From the NCBI RefSeq assembly GCF_014596475.1, contig NZ_MECJ01000029.1, forward strand, positions 620,001 through 684,000: 64,000 nt of DNA, given 5' to 3'. Below, in pieces: positions 50,730 to 61,368 of the stretch. A program made the translations under genes and the position numbers. The DNA is from Streptomyces sp. CBMA152 (lineage in GTDB: Bacteria > Actinomycetota > Actinomycetes > Streptomycetales > Streptomycetaceae). The stretch's first letter is position 1. Every line of letters begins with the position of its first letter. A model generated the notes under the pieces. The model saw only the letters and a program-made list of their open reading frames with translations, searched no databases and was not told the DNA's origin.

Positions 50730-53324
50730 ATGACTTCCAGCGCGCAGCGACCGCAGGCAGACGCACCGACCGCCAACGCGATGCGGCGCGCGCTGAAACG
50801 TGCCCGCGACGGCGTCGCGCTCGACGTCACCGAGGCCGCGGTGCTCCTCCAGGCACGCGGCGAGGACCTGGTGGACCTGACCGCCTCGGCCGCGCGCGTG
50901 CGCGACGCGGGCCTTGCGGCGGCGGGCCGGCCGGGGGTCATCACGTACTCCAAGAGCGTCTTCATCCCGCTCACCCGGCTGTGCCGCGACAAGTGCCACT
51001 ACTGCACCTTCGTCACCGTCCCCGGCAAGCTGCGCCGGGCCGGGCACGGGATGTTCATGTCGCCCGACGAGGTCCTGGACATCGCCCGCCGGGGCGCCGA
51101 ACTCGGCTGCAAGGAAGCCCTGATCACGCTCGGCGACAAGCCGGAGGACCGCTGGCCCGAGGCCCGCGAGTGGCTGGACGCGCACGGCTACGACGACACC
51201 GTCGCGTACGTACGCGCCATGTCCATCCGCATCCTGGAGGAGACCGGCCTGCTGCCGCACCTCAACCCCGGGGTGATGTCCTGGACGGACTTCCAGCGGC
51301 TCAAGCCGGTGGCGCCGAGCATGGGGATGATGCTGGAGACGACCGCGACCCGGCTGTGGTCCGAGCCGGGCGGCCCGCACTACGGCTCCCCGGACAAGGA
51401 ACCGGCCGTGCGGCTGCGGGTGTTGGAGGACGCGGGCCGCTCGTCGGTGCCGTTCACCAGCGGGCTGCTCATCGGGATCGGCGAGACGTACGAGGAGCGC
51501 GCCGACTCGCTGTTCGCGCTGCGCCGGGTGGCCCGCGCCTACCACGGCATCCAGGAACTCATCATCCAGAACTTCCGCGCCAAGCCCGACACGGCGATGC
51601 GCGGCATGCCGGACGCCGACCTCGACGACCTGGTCGCCACCGTCGCCGTCGCCCGGCACATCATGGGCCCCTCCGGCTGCCTCCAGGCGCCGCCCAACCT
51701 GGTCGCGGGCGAGTACGCGCGCCTCATCGGCGCGGGCATCGACGACTGGGGCGGTGTCTCGCCGGTCACCATCGACCATGTGAACCCCGAGCAGCCGTGG
51801 CCGCTCATCGACGAACTGGCCGCGCGCTCCGCCGAGGCGGGATTCGAGCTGCGTGAACGGCTGTGTGTGTACCCGGAGTTCGTGCAGCGCGGCGAGCCGT
51901 GGCTGGACCCGAGGCTGCTGCCGCACGTGCGCGCGCTGGCCGACCCCGAGACGGGCCTGGCCAACCCCGACGCGCCCGTGCGCGGCCTCCCCTGGCAGGA
52001 GCCCGACGAGAGCTTCACCGCCACCGGCCGCACCGATCTGCACCGCACCATCGACACCACCGGCCGCACCCACGACCGCCGCGACGACTTCGACGAGGTG
52101 TACGGCGACTGGGAGGCGCTGCGCGAGGCGGCGGCTCCCGGCATGGTCCCGTCCCGTATCGACACCGACGTACGCCAGGCGCTCTCCGTGGCGGCCGACG
52201 ACCCCACCAAGCTGACCGACGACGAGGCGTTGGCGCTGCTGCACGCCGACGGCCCGGCGCTCGACGCGCTCTGCCGGATCGCGGACGAGCTGCGCAGAGA
52301 CGTCGTGGGCGACGACGTCACGTACATCGTCACGCGGAACATCAACTTCACCAACGTCTGCTACACCGGCTGCCGCTTCTGCGCCTTCGCCCAGCGCCGC
52401 ACCGACGCCGACGCCTACACCCTCTCCCTCTCGCAGGTCGCCGACCGGGCCGAACAGGCGTGGGAGGTGGGCGCGGTGGAGGTGTGCATGCAGGGCGGCA
52501 TCCACCCCGACCTGCCGGGCACGGCCTACTTCGACATCGCGCGCGCGGTGAAGGAGCGGGTCCCGGGCATGCATGTGCACGCCTTCTCCCCGATGGAGGT
52601 CGTCAACGGCGCCACCCGCACCGGCATGTCGATACGGGAGTGGCTGAGCGCGGCCAAGGAGGCGGGCCTCGACTCGATCCCCGGCACCGCCGCCGAGATC
52701 CTCGACGACGAGGTCCGCTGGGTCCTCACCAAGGGCAAGCTGCCCACGGCGACCTGGATCGAGGTGGTGAAGACCGCCCATGAGCTGGGCATCCGCTCCT
52801 CCTCCACGATGATGTACGGCCATGTGGACCAGCCCCGCCACTGGCTCGGCCACTTCCGTACCCTGGCCCGGATCCAGCAGGAGACGGGCGGTTTCACGGA
52901 GTTCGTGACGCTCCCGTTCATCCACACCAACGCGCCGGTGTACCTGGCGGGCATCGCGCGCCCGGGCCCGACGATCCGCGACAACCGCGCGGTGACGGCG
53001 ATGGCTCGTCTGCTGCTCCACCCCCACATCACCAACATCCAGACCAGCTGGGTGAAGCTGGGCAGCGAGGGCGCCGCCGAGATGCTGCGCTCGGGCGCCA
53101 ACGACCTGGGCGGCACACTGATGGAGGAGACCATCTCCCGGATGGCGGGCTCCAGTTACGGCTCGTACAAGTCCATTCAGGACCTGATCGCGGTCGCCGA
53201 GGCGGCGGGCCGCCCGGCCCGGCCGCGCAACACGCTGTACGGGGAGGTGCCGGAGGAGCGCCAGCGTGCGGCCGCCGTCTCGGACGGGCATCTGCCGGAG
53301 CTGCTGCCGGTGTTGGAGGACTGA
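50730..53324 (+). CDS. fbiC: FO synthase, fused CofG-CofH radical SAM enzyme (FbiC)
   Basis: 864 residues containing both halves of 7,8-didemethyl-8-hydroxy-5-deazariboflavin synthase. The CofG half has radical-SAM cysteines [11 protein letters not shown] (about 84-94). The CofH half has [13 protein letters not shown] (about 544-556), and each cluster is C-x3-C-x2-C. This enzyme makes FO, the deazaflavin core of coenzyme F420, from a tyrosine and a pyrimidine precursor. The actinobacterial fused form is complete here. ATG 50730 is the start matching family length. Its presence supports the F420-linked annotations in this window. Confidence 0.96.
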   Translation: MTSSAQRPQADAPTANAMRRALKRARDGVALDVTEAAVLLQARGEDLVDLTASAARVRDAGLAAAGRPGVITYSKSVFIPLTRLCRDKCHYCTFVTVPGKLRRAGHGMFMSPDEVLDIARRGAELGCKEALITLGDKPEDRWPEAREWLDAHGYDDTVAYVRAMSIRILEETGLLPHLNPGVMSWTDFQRLKPVAPSMGMMLETTATRLWSEPGGPHYGSPDKEPAVRLRVLEDAGRSSVPFTSGLLIGIGETYEERADSLFALRRVARAYHGIQELIIQNFRAKPDTAMRGMPDADLDDLVATVAVARHIMGPSGCLQAPPNLVAGEYARLIGAGIDDWGGVSPVTIDHVNPEQPWPLIDELAARSAEAGFELRERLCVYPEFVQRGEPWLDPRLLPHVRALADPETGLANPDAPVRGLPWQEPDESFTATGRTDLHRTIDTTGRTHDRRDDFDEVYGDWEALREAAAPGMVPSRIDTDVRQALSVAADDPTKLTDDEALALLHADGPALDALCRIADELRRDVVGDDVTYIVTRNINFTNVCYTGCRFCAFAQRRTDADAYTLSLSQVADRAEQAWEVGAVEVCMQGGIHPDLPGTAYFDIARAVKERVPGMHVHAFSPMEVVNGATRTGMSIREWLSAAKEAGLDSIPGTAAEILDDEVRWVLTKGKLPTATWIEVVKTAHELGIRSSSTMMYGHVDQPRHWLGHFRTLARIQQETGGFTEFVTLPFIHTNAPVYLAGIARPGPTIRDNRAVTAMARLLLHPHITNIQTSWVKLGSEGAAEMLRSGANDLGGTLMEETISRMAGSSYGSYKSIQDLIAVAEAAGRPARPRNTLYGEVPEERQRAAAVSDGHLPELLPVLED

Positions 53325-53362
53325 GAGGCGCAGTCCGCGCCGGGAGATCGCATACTGATCCC

Positions 53363-56300
53363 ATGGCAGCGGGCAAACCCTCGATGCAGGAGCTGATCCG
53401 GCGGCGCAGACGGGCCGGGTTCGTCGGCCGACGTGGCGAACTCGCGGTGTTCCGCGAGAACTTCGAGCTCCCGCCGGACGACGAGCGGCACCGTTTCGTC
53501 TTCCACGTCCACGGCGCCGCCGGCGTCGGCAAGACCTCGCTCGTACGCGAACTGGAGCACACCGCGCGCGAGCGGGGCGCGGTGACCGCCTACGCCGACG
53601 AGGCCGTCAACAGCGTCCCCGAGACGCTGGCCGCGATCTGCGCACACTTCGCCCGCCAGGACCGCCCGCTGAAGGCGCTGGAGCGGTTGCTGGCCACGTA
53701 CCGCCAGCGGCGTTACGAGGCGGAGTCCACGCCGCTCCCCCCGGTGCCTTCTCCGTCCCCTGAACCGGATCCCCAGCCTCCGTCACCCGCGCCGGGCTTG
53801 CGACTGGCCGCGCAGGCAGGGCTGGTCGGTCTGGGCATGGTGCCGGGGGCAGGCGCCCTCGCGGGTGGCCTCGACGCCGGTCAGCTCGCTCTGGGCGCCG
53901 AACGGGTGCGGGCGGCCCTGAGCGCCCGGTTCGGCAAGCAGGAGGACGTCCAGCTGGTCCTGGACCCGCTGAAGGCGCTCACCCCGGTCCTGGTCGCGGA
54001 GCTGGTGCGGCTGGCCGACGAGGTGCCGTGGACGGTGCTCTTCTTCGACACGTACGAACGCACCGGGCCCTTCCTCGACACCTGGCTGCGCGATCTGCTC
54101 ACCACCGAGCGGTACGGGGCGCTGCCCGCCCAGGTGGTGGTGGTTCTTTCGGGCCAGCGCCGCCTGGACCCCGGCTGCTGGGCGGACAGTGCGGATCTGG
54201 TGGCGGAGCTGCCCCTGGACCTGTTCACCGAGCACGAGGCCCGCCAACTGCTGGCTGCCAAAGGCGTGGTGGACGAGGAAGTCGTCCGCGACGTCCTGCG
54301 GCTCTCCGGCCGACTGCCGGTCCTGGTGTCCACTCTGGCGCAGAACCCGGGCGACGCAAGCGCCTCAGGTGCCACCGCCGTGGACCGTTTTCTGAAGTGG
54401 GAGGCCGACCCGGTCCGCCGGGCGGCAGCCCTGGCCTGCGCGCTGCCGCGCCGTATCGACGAGGACGTGTTCCGGGCGGCGGTCGACGAGGACGCGGCAG
54501 GCCTGTACGGCTGGCTCCGGTCGCTGCCGTTCGTGAGCGACCACGGCGGTCGCGCCCAGTACCACGCGGTGGTGCGCACGGCCATGCTCGGCGTCCAGCG
54601 CACCGGTGCGCCGCAGCGCTGGGCGGAACGCCATCAGCGGCTCGCCGAGTCGATCGCGGTGCGGCTCGAAGCTGCCGCGGAGCCGGGCCTGGTGCGCCGC
54701 CTGTGGAGCAGGGAGCAGTGGCGCGAGCTGCGCCTGGAGGAGTCGTACCACCTGCTGTGCGCGCGCCCGCAGGCCGCCCTCGCGCGCGTGCTGCGCGACG
54801 GCGTGGACGCCTGCGAAGCCGGGTCCGCCGTCGCCCGCCGCTGGGCCACGACCCTGGCCGAGGCGGGCGAGGACGCCGACGACGAGCCGCTGCGCCGCTG
54901 GGGTGCGGACTGTCTGGCGGCCCTCGCCGACGAACAGGCCGGCGTGGCCGGGATGTTGGGGCTTCTGCTGGCCAGGGGGCGGCTCACTGCGGAGGGCCGG
55001 GCGAGTGCCCATGTCGCACGGGGCCGGGAGCTGCGTCACGCGGGCGCCCACCAGGAGGCACTGGACGAGTACGACCGGGCGATCGCGCTCGACCCGGAGC
55101 GGGCCCGCGCCCACTATGGCCGCAGCGTGGTGCGCAGCGCCCTCGACGGTCCGGAGGCCGCGCTCGACGACATCGCCCGGGCCTGCGCACTGGCCCCGGA
55201 CGACGCGTACTACATCGGCTACCGGGGCGACCTGTGCCGCAGGCTGGGCCGCTTCGAGGAGGCGCTGGCCGACCTCGACCGCGCGATCCTGCTCGACCCC
55301 GGCGACGCCTGGGCCCCCGCCAGCCGGGGCCGTATCCGCCACCAGATGGGCCTGCTGGAGGGCGCCCTGGCGGACCTGAACCGCGCCCTGGAACTCAACC
55401 AGGACTACCTGTGGGCGTTGGTCCGCCGAGCCCAGGTCCGCCACGGCCTGGGGGATGTGGCGGGCGCGCTGACGGACCTGGACCGGGCCGAACGCCTGGC
55501 CACGGACACGGCGTGGGTCGTGGGAGTCCGGGGCGACATCCTGCGCACGGCGGGCCGCCACGGGGAGGCGGTGGCCGAGTACACCCGCGCCCTCGCGGCC
55601 GACGAGCGGTACGCGTGGGCGCTGGGCAACCGCGCGATGTGCCTGGAGGAGTTGGGCCGCCACGCGGAGGCGCTGGCGGACTACGACAGGGCGCTGGACC
55701 TGGAGCCGTCGTACACATGGGCGCTGATCATGCGGGGGAGGGTGCGCTCGGAACTGGGCGATACGGAGGGCGCGTTGGAGGACCTGAACCGGGCGGTGGG
55801 TCTGAGTGGGGACGACGTCTACGCGCTGACCTGGCGAGGCAGGATCAACCGCAGACTGTGGCACCCGGAGGAGGCCGCGGCCGACCTGGACCGTGCGGTA
55901 CGGATCGCCCCCCGGGCGGTGTCGCCCCTGGTGGAACGGTCGTTCCTGCGCGCTCAGCTGGGCGACTGGGACGGCGAACTGGCGGACCTGGACGCGGCGG
56001 TGGCCCTGGCAGGCCCGTCCGACCGGGGCATCCGCCTCCTGCGCGGCGAGGCGCACTGCCGGGCCGGACGGTACGAGGCCGCGCTGGCGGACTGCCGGGC
56101 GGCGGTGGAGGAGGAGCCGGGGGAGTCGCTGGCGGTCGGGGCGCTGGGGGAGGCGCTGCGGGGTCTGGGGCGCGTGGAGGAGGCGTACGAGTACGTGGAC
56201 CGTGCGGTGCGCCTGTCCCCGGAGACGGGTTCCCTGTGGGCGCTCCGTGCCGCGACCCACCTGTCCCTGGGCCGCGTCGAGGAGGCCCTGACGGACTTGG

Positions 56301-56848
56301 ACCGGGCGATCGAGCTGGACCCGAACGTGGGGTGGGCGCGGGGGAGCCGGGCGAGGGTGTGGTTGGGGGCGGGGGTTGTGGAGCGGGGGGCGGCCGAGCT
56401 GGAACGTTGCCTGGCCCTCCTCGACGGCCGCGCGGCTCGATCGGCGGACCCGGACACCCCCGAGGGCATCACCACCCTCTGCACCACCCACCGCGCCCAG
56501 GGCAACCACGCCCTGGCAGCGGCCCTGGCGACCCGCCTGCCGGGCGAGCAGGGCGCGTACCACCGGGCGATGGCGTCGAGCCGCGCGGGTGCGGCGACGG
56601 CCGAGTGGGCTTCGGCGGGGGACGGGTTGGTGGCGGTGTGCGCGCGGGGCGAGTGGGCCCGGGCGGACGAACTGGTGTCGGAGCTGGTGCGCGCCGGGGC
56701 GTCGGCGTGGGAGGCGCTGATGGAGGCGGTGGAGGGGGTGGGGGAGCTGGGGCTGTGCGACGCCATACTGGCCGGGGAACTGTCGCCCCGAGCGAACCGC
56801 TTGCGCACGGCCCTACGGGAGTGCCCCCCACCCTGCCCGTCCCCTTAA
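53363..56848 (+). CDS. STAND-like ATPase with about 14 tetratricopeptide repeats
   Basis: 1161 residues. The N-terminal ATPase begins GFVGRRGELAVFRENFELPP, with Walker A HGAAGVGKTSLVREL (about 50-64) and Walker B TVLFFDTYERTG. A Pro-rich insert (about 126-148) and a Gly/Ala/Leu-rich stretch follow within the ATPase half. The winged-helix-like middle leads to about 14 TPR units (about 550-1040; EALDEYDRAIALDPERARAH, EALADLDRAILLDPGDAWAP and similar). The architecture is that of signal-transducing NTPases. No separate N-terminal effector domain is seen, so output could be through oligomerisation or partners. It follows FO synthase by 38 bases but is probably independent. Function unknown. Confidence 0.82.
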   Translation: MAAGKPSMQELIRRRRRAGFVGRRGELAVFRENFELPPDDERHRFVFHVHGAAGVGKTSLVRELEHTARERGAVTAYADEAVNSVPETLAAICAHFARQDRPLKALERLLATYRQRRYEAESTPLPPVPSPSPEPDPQPPSPAPGLRLAAQAGLVGLGMVPGAGALAGGLDAGQLALGAERVRAALSARFGKQEDVQLVLDPLKALTPVLVAELVRLADEVPWTVLFFDTYERTGPFLDTWLRDLLTTERYGALPAQVVVVLSGQRRLDPGCWADSADLVAELPLDLFTEHEARQLLAAKGVVDEEVVRDVLRLSGRLPVLVSTLAQNPGDASASGATAVDRFLKWEADPVRRAAALACALPRRIDEDVFRAAVDEDAAGLYGWLRSLPFVSDHGGRAQYHAVVRTAMLGVQRTGAPQRWAERHQRLAESIAVRLEAAAEPGLVRRLWSREQWRELRLEESYHLLCARPQAALARVLRDGVDACEAGSAVARRWATTLAEAGEDADDEPLRRWGADCLAALADEQAGVAGMLGLLLARGRLTAEGRASAHVARGRELRHAGAHQEALDEYDRAIALDPERARAHYGRSVVRSALDGPEAALDDIARACALAPDDAYYIGYRGDLCRRLGRFEEALADLDRAILLDPGDAWAPASRGRIRHQMGLLEGALADLNRALELNQDYLWALVRRAQVRHGLGDVAGALTDLDRAERLATDTAWVVGVRGDILRTAGRHGEAVAEYTRALAADERYAWALGNRAMCLEELGRHAEALADYDRALDLEPSYTWALIMRGRVRSELGDTEGALEDLNRAVGLSGDDVYALTWRGRINRRLWHPEEAAADLDRAVRIAPRAVSPLVERSFLRAQLGDWDGELADLDAAVALAGPSDRGIRLLRGEAHCRAGRYEAALADCRAAVEEEPGESLAVGALGEALRGLGRVEEAYEYVDRAVRLSPETGSLWALRAATHLSLGRVEEALTDLDRAIELDPNVGWARGSRARVWLGAGVVERGAAELERCLALLDGRAARSADPDTPEGITTLCTTHRAQGNHALAAALATRLPGEQGAYHRAMASSRAGAATAEWASAGDGLVAVCARGEWARADELVSELVRAGASAWEALMEAVEGVGELGLCDAILAGELSPRANRLRTALRECPPPCPSP

Positions 56849-57355
56849 GCCCGGGGCGGGCGGCCGGGGAAGGGGCGGAATAGCCCGTTGGCGCCCGAGG
56901 CGGATCACCTCGTCGACACCGTCGGGTGAGCAGAAGTCCTCGCGGTGCCGGGGCGGATGCATCCAGTACGCACCGGGGCGGGCGATGCGGTGCACGGCGG
57001 GGACGCCGAGCCAGGTGGTCTCGGGCATGAGGAGCTGGGCGTCGTCGGGGCTGTCGTGGTGGGCGCAACTGCCCAGGGGTACGAGGGCGTAGTACCAGAC
57101 GCTCGTGTCGTAGGCGTCGTGGATGACGGGGCCGTCCAGCACGCCGCCGAGGTACAGGCCGACGGTGTCCGAGTCCCTGCTCTGGGCGGCCGAGTGGACG
57201 ATCGCGGCAGAGATGCGTACGGCGTCGAAGGCGCGCCCGGTCGGCAGCATCGCGATGCCTCCCTGCTGCCACTCCGTCCAGGCGGTCGAGGGCGTGGTGT
57301 GTGCGGAAGCGAGCCAGTCGGAGACGGCTCTTTCGTTATTGGTCGCGACAGGCAT
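56813..57355 (-). CDS. Conserved Streptomyces hypothetical, Prim-Pol-like N-terminus
   Basis: 180 residues. After ERAVSDWLASAHTTPSTAWT it has GGIAMLPTGRAFDAVRISAA, LGGVLDGPVIHDAYDTSVWY and ETTWLGVPAVHRIARPGAYW. This is the order seen in a family of small Streptomyces proteins related to the N-terminal part of bifunctional primase/polymerase-like proteins. Catalytic acidic residues of a true primase are not evident. ATG 57355 has a GGGAA site. Its 3' end overlaps the convergent ATPase gene by 36 bases. It is divergent from the XRE operon at 57576. The role cannot be assigned. Confidence 0.6.
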   Translation of the reverse strand: MPVATNNERAVSDWLASAHTTPSTAWTEWQQGGIAMLPTGRAFDAVRISAAIVHSAAQSRDSDTVGLYLGGVLDGPVIHDAYDTSVWYYALVPLGSCAHHDSPDDAQLLMPETTWLGVPAVHRIARPGAYWMHPPRHREDFCSPDGVDEVIRLGRQRAIPPLPRPPAPGLRGRAGWGALP

Positions 57356-57575
57356 GGGCGTTCCCAGGGTGATCGGAGGACGGACTCTGGCACGGTGCCC
57401 GGCGTGCCCTGCGCAGTTCACTCGGGTTGCTGATCCGCCGTTCACGGCAGGGCCTCGCCGACTACGCTGAGTTGCCTGGTCATCGCTGCACCACGACGGT
57501 ATGAAGCCGGGCGAAGTATCAGAAGTGACCCCGAGTGCGGGTATAGCGCTTCGGAATTCGGTAGAAGGGGACGCC

Positions 57576-58691
57576 ATGAAGGGCAGCCCGCCGACAACCA
57601 CGACCGACAGTCAGGGAACCGCGCTTCGCGCACGCGGTGGGGTCATCTCCGGGTACGTGTTCCGAGTGATCCGCGAGTCACTCGGCCACACCCAGGAAGC
57701 CTTCGCCGAGCAGTTCGGCGTCTCGCTCGACACCGTCGCCGGATGGGAATCCGCCCGACGCCCGCTGACCGCCGTGCCCGTCGGCCAGATGCTCGTCCAC
57801 CGCCATCGACTTATGCGTCTGGGGGCCACGCCTGCTCTGCTGTTGGCTCTTGAACGAGCCATGGAGGCTGACGTACTCCTGGCAAGCTCGCTCAACGAAC
57901 ACGCGCCCACGGTTCGGGCCAACCCGCTCGGCGCCTGGGTGATGCAGCGCGACCTCGTCGAAGTCCTCGCGTGGCCGCTCACCGGCGTGGCTCCCGAGCC
58001 GATCCGGCGGCTGCCCCCGCCCCGGCATCCGCGTCGGGGACCGGTGCCGGTCGCACCGATGCTGACCGCGACGGAGCGCCGCCTGTTCTTCGACCGTATG
58101 CGTGCGACGGCCGAACAGGCCAGAGAACCACGGGACTTCCTCCTGCGCCGCCAGGCGCTCTATCTCGCCGGATACGACGGGCAGTCCGATGCGGCCGACT
58201 GGCTGGCGCACCAGCAGCGCGCGAAGCGCCATGACGACTGGCTGACGGACTGGCTCAACAGCCGTTCTGTCGCCGCTGTCGCAGCCCGGCACGGCGACAG
58301 CGATCACATGGAGCACTTCATCAGCCGCACACTCGCCGACAACGAGCGGAGCGAGGCGGCGAACCTCAACTACTGGGCCTACTGGCTAGGTGAGGGTCCG
58401 CACGTTCAGCTGTCCGACGACTTCATCGCCGACGCGCTCGGTCCGTGGCAGGGCGACCGACTGATGCGCCATCTGGTTCGCGGACTCACTCCGCGGCACG
58501 GGTTCTTCGCGCTGAACGTCCACACACTGTGGGCGCTGATCACGGCCCGGCCTGCCCTGCTGCGCGGCACACCTGCGCTCCACGCCCTGCGCGACCGCCT
58601 GCCGGTGATGTTGGATGGCCCAGAGCTGTCGGCCCGTACACGTCGAGAGCTGGAGAGCATCCGGTACGCAATCCGCCTCGCCGAGGCGTGA
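57576..58691 (+). CDS. XRE-family DNA-binding regulator
   Basis: 371 residues. The helix-turn-helix (about 27-80) reads [20 protein letters not shown] and [20 protein letters not shown]. The long C-terminal part is helical, with [20 protein letters not shown] and [20 protein letters not shown], as in Streptomyces XRE proteins found beside HD and DUF6879 genes. GAAGGGG precedes ATG 57576. It is followed by the HD gene after 12 bases, forming an operon. Base composition looks slightly lower in GC than the catabolic genes. Its targets are unknown; the operon itself is likely. Confidence 0.84.
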   Translation: MKGSPPTTTTDSQGTALRARGGVISGYVFRVIRESLGHTQEAFAEQFGVSLDTVAGWESARRPLTAVPVGQMLVHRHRLMRLGATPALLLALERAMEADVLLASSLNEHAPTVRANPLGAWVMQRDLVEVLAWPLTGVAPEPIRRLPPPRHPRRGPVPVAPMLTATERRLFFDRMRATAEQAREPRDFLLRRQALYLAGYDGQSDAADWLAHQQRAKRHDDWLTDWLNSRSVAAVAARHGDSDHMEHFISRTLADNERSEAANLNYWAYWLGEGPHVQLSDDFIADALGPWQGDRLMRHLVRGLTPRHGFFALNVHTLWALITARPALLRGTPALHALRDRLPVMLDGPELSARTRRELESIRYAIRLAEA

Positions 58692-58703
58692 GAGGAGACG
58701 GAC

Positions 58704-59288
58704 GTGGCCGACGACCTGTCTGCGGTGGCGCACTTCCTGTACGAGGCGGGCACGCTCAAGCAGGCCCGCCGCACGGGATGGTGGATGGCCGGCGTCCGCG
58801 ATCCGGAGAGCGTCGCCGAGCACTCCTGGCGGACCGCCCTCATCGCCACGATCATCGCGCAACTCGAAGGGGCCGACCCGGCCCGCGCGGCGTTCCTCGC
58901 GGTCTGGCACGACACCCAGGAGACCCGCACGGGGGACGTGAACTACCTCGGGAAGAAGTACTCGGCGGGCGCCGCGGATCCCCGGGCGGTCACCGCCGAC
59001 CAGACGGCCGGTATGCCGGACGTGCTGGCGTCGGCGCTGCGCGACCTCGTCGACGAGTACGAGGCGAAGGAGTCACCCGAAGCGGTCTGCGCCCGCGACG
59101 CCGACAAGCTGGAATGCCTGCTCCAGGGCATCGAGTACCGGGCCCAGGGCCACGAGCACGCCCAGCGCTGGATCGACAACAGCCGAGGCCGCCTCGTCAC
59201 CGACACGGCGATCCGCCTCGCCGACGAACTACTGGGCCAGAACTCCCTCGACTGGCTGCGCAGGGCACTCGGGGAGAAGGAGGCGTAG
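58704..59288 (+). CDS. HD-domain phosphohydrolase (YfbR/5'-nucleotidase-like)
   Basis: 194 residues. The metal site of the HD superfamily is complete: His40 in SVAEHSWRTA, His69-Asp70 in VWHDTQETRTGD, and a late Asp in CARDADKLECLLQ. The closest pattern is that of YfbR-type 5'-deoxynucleotidases, which dephosphorylate nucleoside monophosphates. GTG 58704 has a strong AGAGGAG site. It sits 12 bases after the XRE gene and 16 bases before the DUF6879 gene, so the three are probably one transcript. Nucleotide turnover in regulation or defence is conceivable. Confidence 0.83.
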   Translation: MADDLSAVAHFLYEAGTLKQARRTGWWMAGVRDPESVAEHSWRTALIATIIAQLEGADPARAAFLAVWHDTQETRTGDVNYLGKKYSAGAADPRAVTADQTAGMPDVLASALRDLVDEYEAKESPEAVCARDADKLECLLQGIEYRAQGHEHAQRWIDNSRGRLVTDTAIRLADELLGQNSLDWLRRALGEKEA

Positions 59289-59304
59289 CCGCGCGAGGTC
59301 GGGC

Positions 59305-59982
59305 ATGGGAGGAGCGCTTCCCGTGGGAAGGCCGCTCACCAACCCTGCGGACCTGAAGCGGCTTCAGCACTTCAGCGACGGGGACGTGGTCATGATCGTG
59401 CCGCGCGAACTGCTCATCACATGGGGGCCGAAGGAGATGGACCGCGTGCCGTACCTCATCGAACCGGCCGAGTTCGGCGAGCTGTTCCGTAACTTCGAGC
59501 ACTCGGCATGGCGGCTGGAAACCCGTCGCGGCTACGCGTCCGACCTGGAGGACGACTCGTACATCGCCTTCAAGGCGACGGGGTCCGCGACGTGGGATCT
59601 CGGAAGTCCGTGGTCGGTGAACATGCGCGCGCAGACCGCCCAGGGCAAGACGGTCGGCAGGGTGCGCATCGTGGACGACCCGCCCACCACGGGACAGCTG
59701 TTCCTCCTCGACTACGCGCAATGCAACGCGGCGACGGGCGAGGACATCCGCAACCTGTGGCGCGCCGACGCGGAGCGCCTGCACCTCGGAGACGAAGACT
59801 TCTGGATCTTCGACTCCCGGCTCGTGGCCGTGCTGCACTTCGACGACAACGACGTGCTCCTGAACATCGAGCTGACCACGGAGCCGGCCGAGGTGGTGCG
59901 GTACTCCGTGCTGCGCGATGCCGCCATGCATCACGCCGTCGCCTTCGAGCAGTTCGCGGCACAGCTGATCGCGAAGCAGTAG
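59305..59982 (+). CDS. DUF6879 family protein
   Basis: 225 residues. The conserved core includes EFGELFRNFEHSAWRLETRR, VGRVRIVDDPPTTGQLFLLD, NAATGEDIRNLWRADAERL and DFWIFDSRLVAVLHFDDNDV, the pattern of DUF6879 proteins that accompany XRE regulators in Streptomyces. The N-terminal 45 residues are less typical, so a start further downstream is possible. No catalytic residues are recognised. As with DUF397/XRE pairs, it may be a small partner that modulates the regulator at 57576. Function unknown. Confidence 0.75.
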   Translation: MGGALPVGRPLTNPADLKRLQHFSDGDVVMIVPRELLITWGPKEMDRVPYLIEPAEFGELFRNFEHSAWRLETRRGYASDLEDDSYIAFKATGSATWDLGSPWSVNMRAQTAQGKTVGRVRIVDDPPTTGQLFLLDYAQCNAATGEDIRNLWRADAERLHLGDEDFWIFDSRLVAVLHFDDNDVLLNIELTTEPAEVVRYSVLRDAAMHHAVAFEQFAAQLIAKQ

Positions 59983-60179
59983 CGAGAGTGATCCGGTGGG
60001 CACGGACTGAACGCCCCCTGAGCTGCCCACGACCACCGAGCCGGATGGCGAAGGCACCCCCACCCGGCCAGAAGGTCAGCCGGGGGTGCAGCCCGGACAA
60101 AACTCGTTCAAAGGGCGACACTTCGCATAACCCTCGCGGTCTTATTCGACCCCCACCCAGTCGATTACAGTGCTGCGCC

Positions 60180-61364
60180 ATGAGCGCAGCAGCCACCGGA
60201 CCCGCCACGTCCATATGGGGCCGCACCGAGCAGCAGGACTTCCGCAGCCGAGTCCGCGGCAGCCTCCTCGGCGGCGCGATCGGTGACGCGCTCGGCGCCC
60301 CCGTCGCCCATCTCACCCTGGACGCGATACGCGCCCACCACGGCCCCGAGGGCGTCACGGCCCTGACCCCGGCGGCCCCGGCACTCCCACTGGACCCGTC
60401 GGCCGCACCACCCGCCACACCGCTCCCACCAACCCCGGCCGGAGGCCGAATAACCGCCGCCACCCAGCTCACCCTCTTCACCGTCGACGGCCTCATCCGC
60501 GCCCAGGTCCGCCGTGACACCGGCGCCTGGCATCCGCCGACCGACGTGCACCGCGCGTACCTCCGCTGGGCCGCCACCCAGCGCGACTGGGGGCCGGACG
60601 AGCGGCGCAAGGACAACGGATGGCTCGCCGCGCAGGAGTGGCTGTACAGCCGCAGGGACCCGGCGCGGCCCTGCCTCGTCGGGCTCGGCGACGACGTCAT
60701 GGGCACCCTCGACCGCCCCAAGAACCCCGACGCCCGCGACCCCGCCGCCCTCACCCGTTCCGGCCCGTTCGGCCTGCTCGTCGGCTGGGAGCCGCAGCTC
60801 GTGCTCCAGCTCGCCGTCGAGTGCGCCGCCCAGACCCACGGCGCCCCCGCCGCGTACCTCTCGGCCGGCGCGTACGCCGTCATCGTGCACGGCCTCGCCC
60901 GGGGCGAGTCCCTGGACGCGGCCGTCCAGCGCGCCCTCGCCCTGCTCGCCCAGCGCCCCGGCCACCAGCCCGTCACGGACGCCCTGAAGCACGCGCTCGG
61001 GGCCGTACGCCAGGGCATGCCGAGCCCCGGCCTGCTCGCCACGCTCGGCGAGGGCCGTCTCGCCGAGGAGGCGCTGGCCATCGCCGTCTACTGCGCCCTG
61101 GTCGGCGAGGACATCCGCCACGGCCTGCTCCTCGCCGTCAACCACGACGGCCCCTCCGACGCCACCGGCTCCCTCTGCGGCACCCTCCTCGGCACCCAGC
61201 ACGGCGAGACCGCCCTGCCGCCCGGCTGGCTCGCCGAACTCGAAGGCCGCTCCACCGTCCTCGAACTCGCCGACGACTTCGCCATGGAAATGACCCAGGG
61301 TCCGGCTCTCCACGGCCCGGCCGTCAACATCCCTGGTTGGCTGGCTCGTTACCCAAGAGCTTGA
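60180..61364 (+). CDS. ADP-ribosylglycohydrolase family protein
   Basis: 394 residues of the all-helical ARH/DraG fold. GSLLGGAIGDALGAPVAHLT (about 28-47) is the first conserved block, AATQLTLFTVDGLIRAQ replaces the usual TDDT segment, and NHDGPSDATGSLCGTLLGTQ (about 320-339) gives the second metal-binding Asp cluster. The change from TDDT to TQLT may affect one magnesium, so activity on ADP-ribosyl-protein is likely but not certain. A Pro/Ala-rich insert lies at about 60-85. ATG 60180 lacks a ribosome site, consistent with a leaderless mRNA. It converges with the symporter gene, four bases apart. Confidence 0.84.
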   Translation: MSAAATGPATSIWGRTEQQDFRSRVRGSLLGGAIGDALGAPVAHLTLDAIRAHHGPEGVTALTPAAPALPLDPSAAPPATPLPPTPAGGRITAATQLTLFTVDGLIRAQVRRDTGAWHPPTDVHRAYLRWAATQRDWGPDERRKDNGWLAAQEWLYSRRDPARPCLVGLGDDVMGTLDRPKNPDARDPAALTRSGPFGLLVGWEPQLVLQLAVECAAQTHGAPAAYLSAGAYAVIVHGLARGESLDAAVQRALALLAQRPGHQPVTDALKHALGAVRQGMPSPGLLATLGEGRLAEEALAIAVYCALVGEDIRHGLLLAVNHDGPSDATGSLCGTLLGTQHGETALPPGWLAELEGRSTVLELADDFAMEMTQGPALHGPAVNIPGWLARYPRA

Positions 61365-61368
61365 ACTA

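Noticed and set aside
50523-53291. Extension of the hydrolase frame antisense through FO synthase.
   Set aside because: The FO synthase cysteine clusters on the plus strand are unmistakable; the minus-strand extension has no domain and the hydrolase has a family-like start at 50522.
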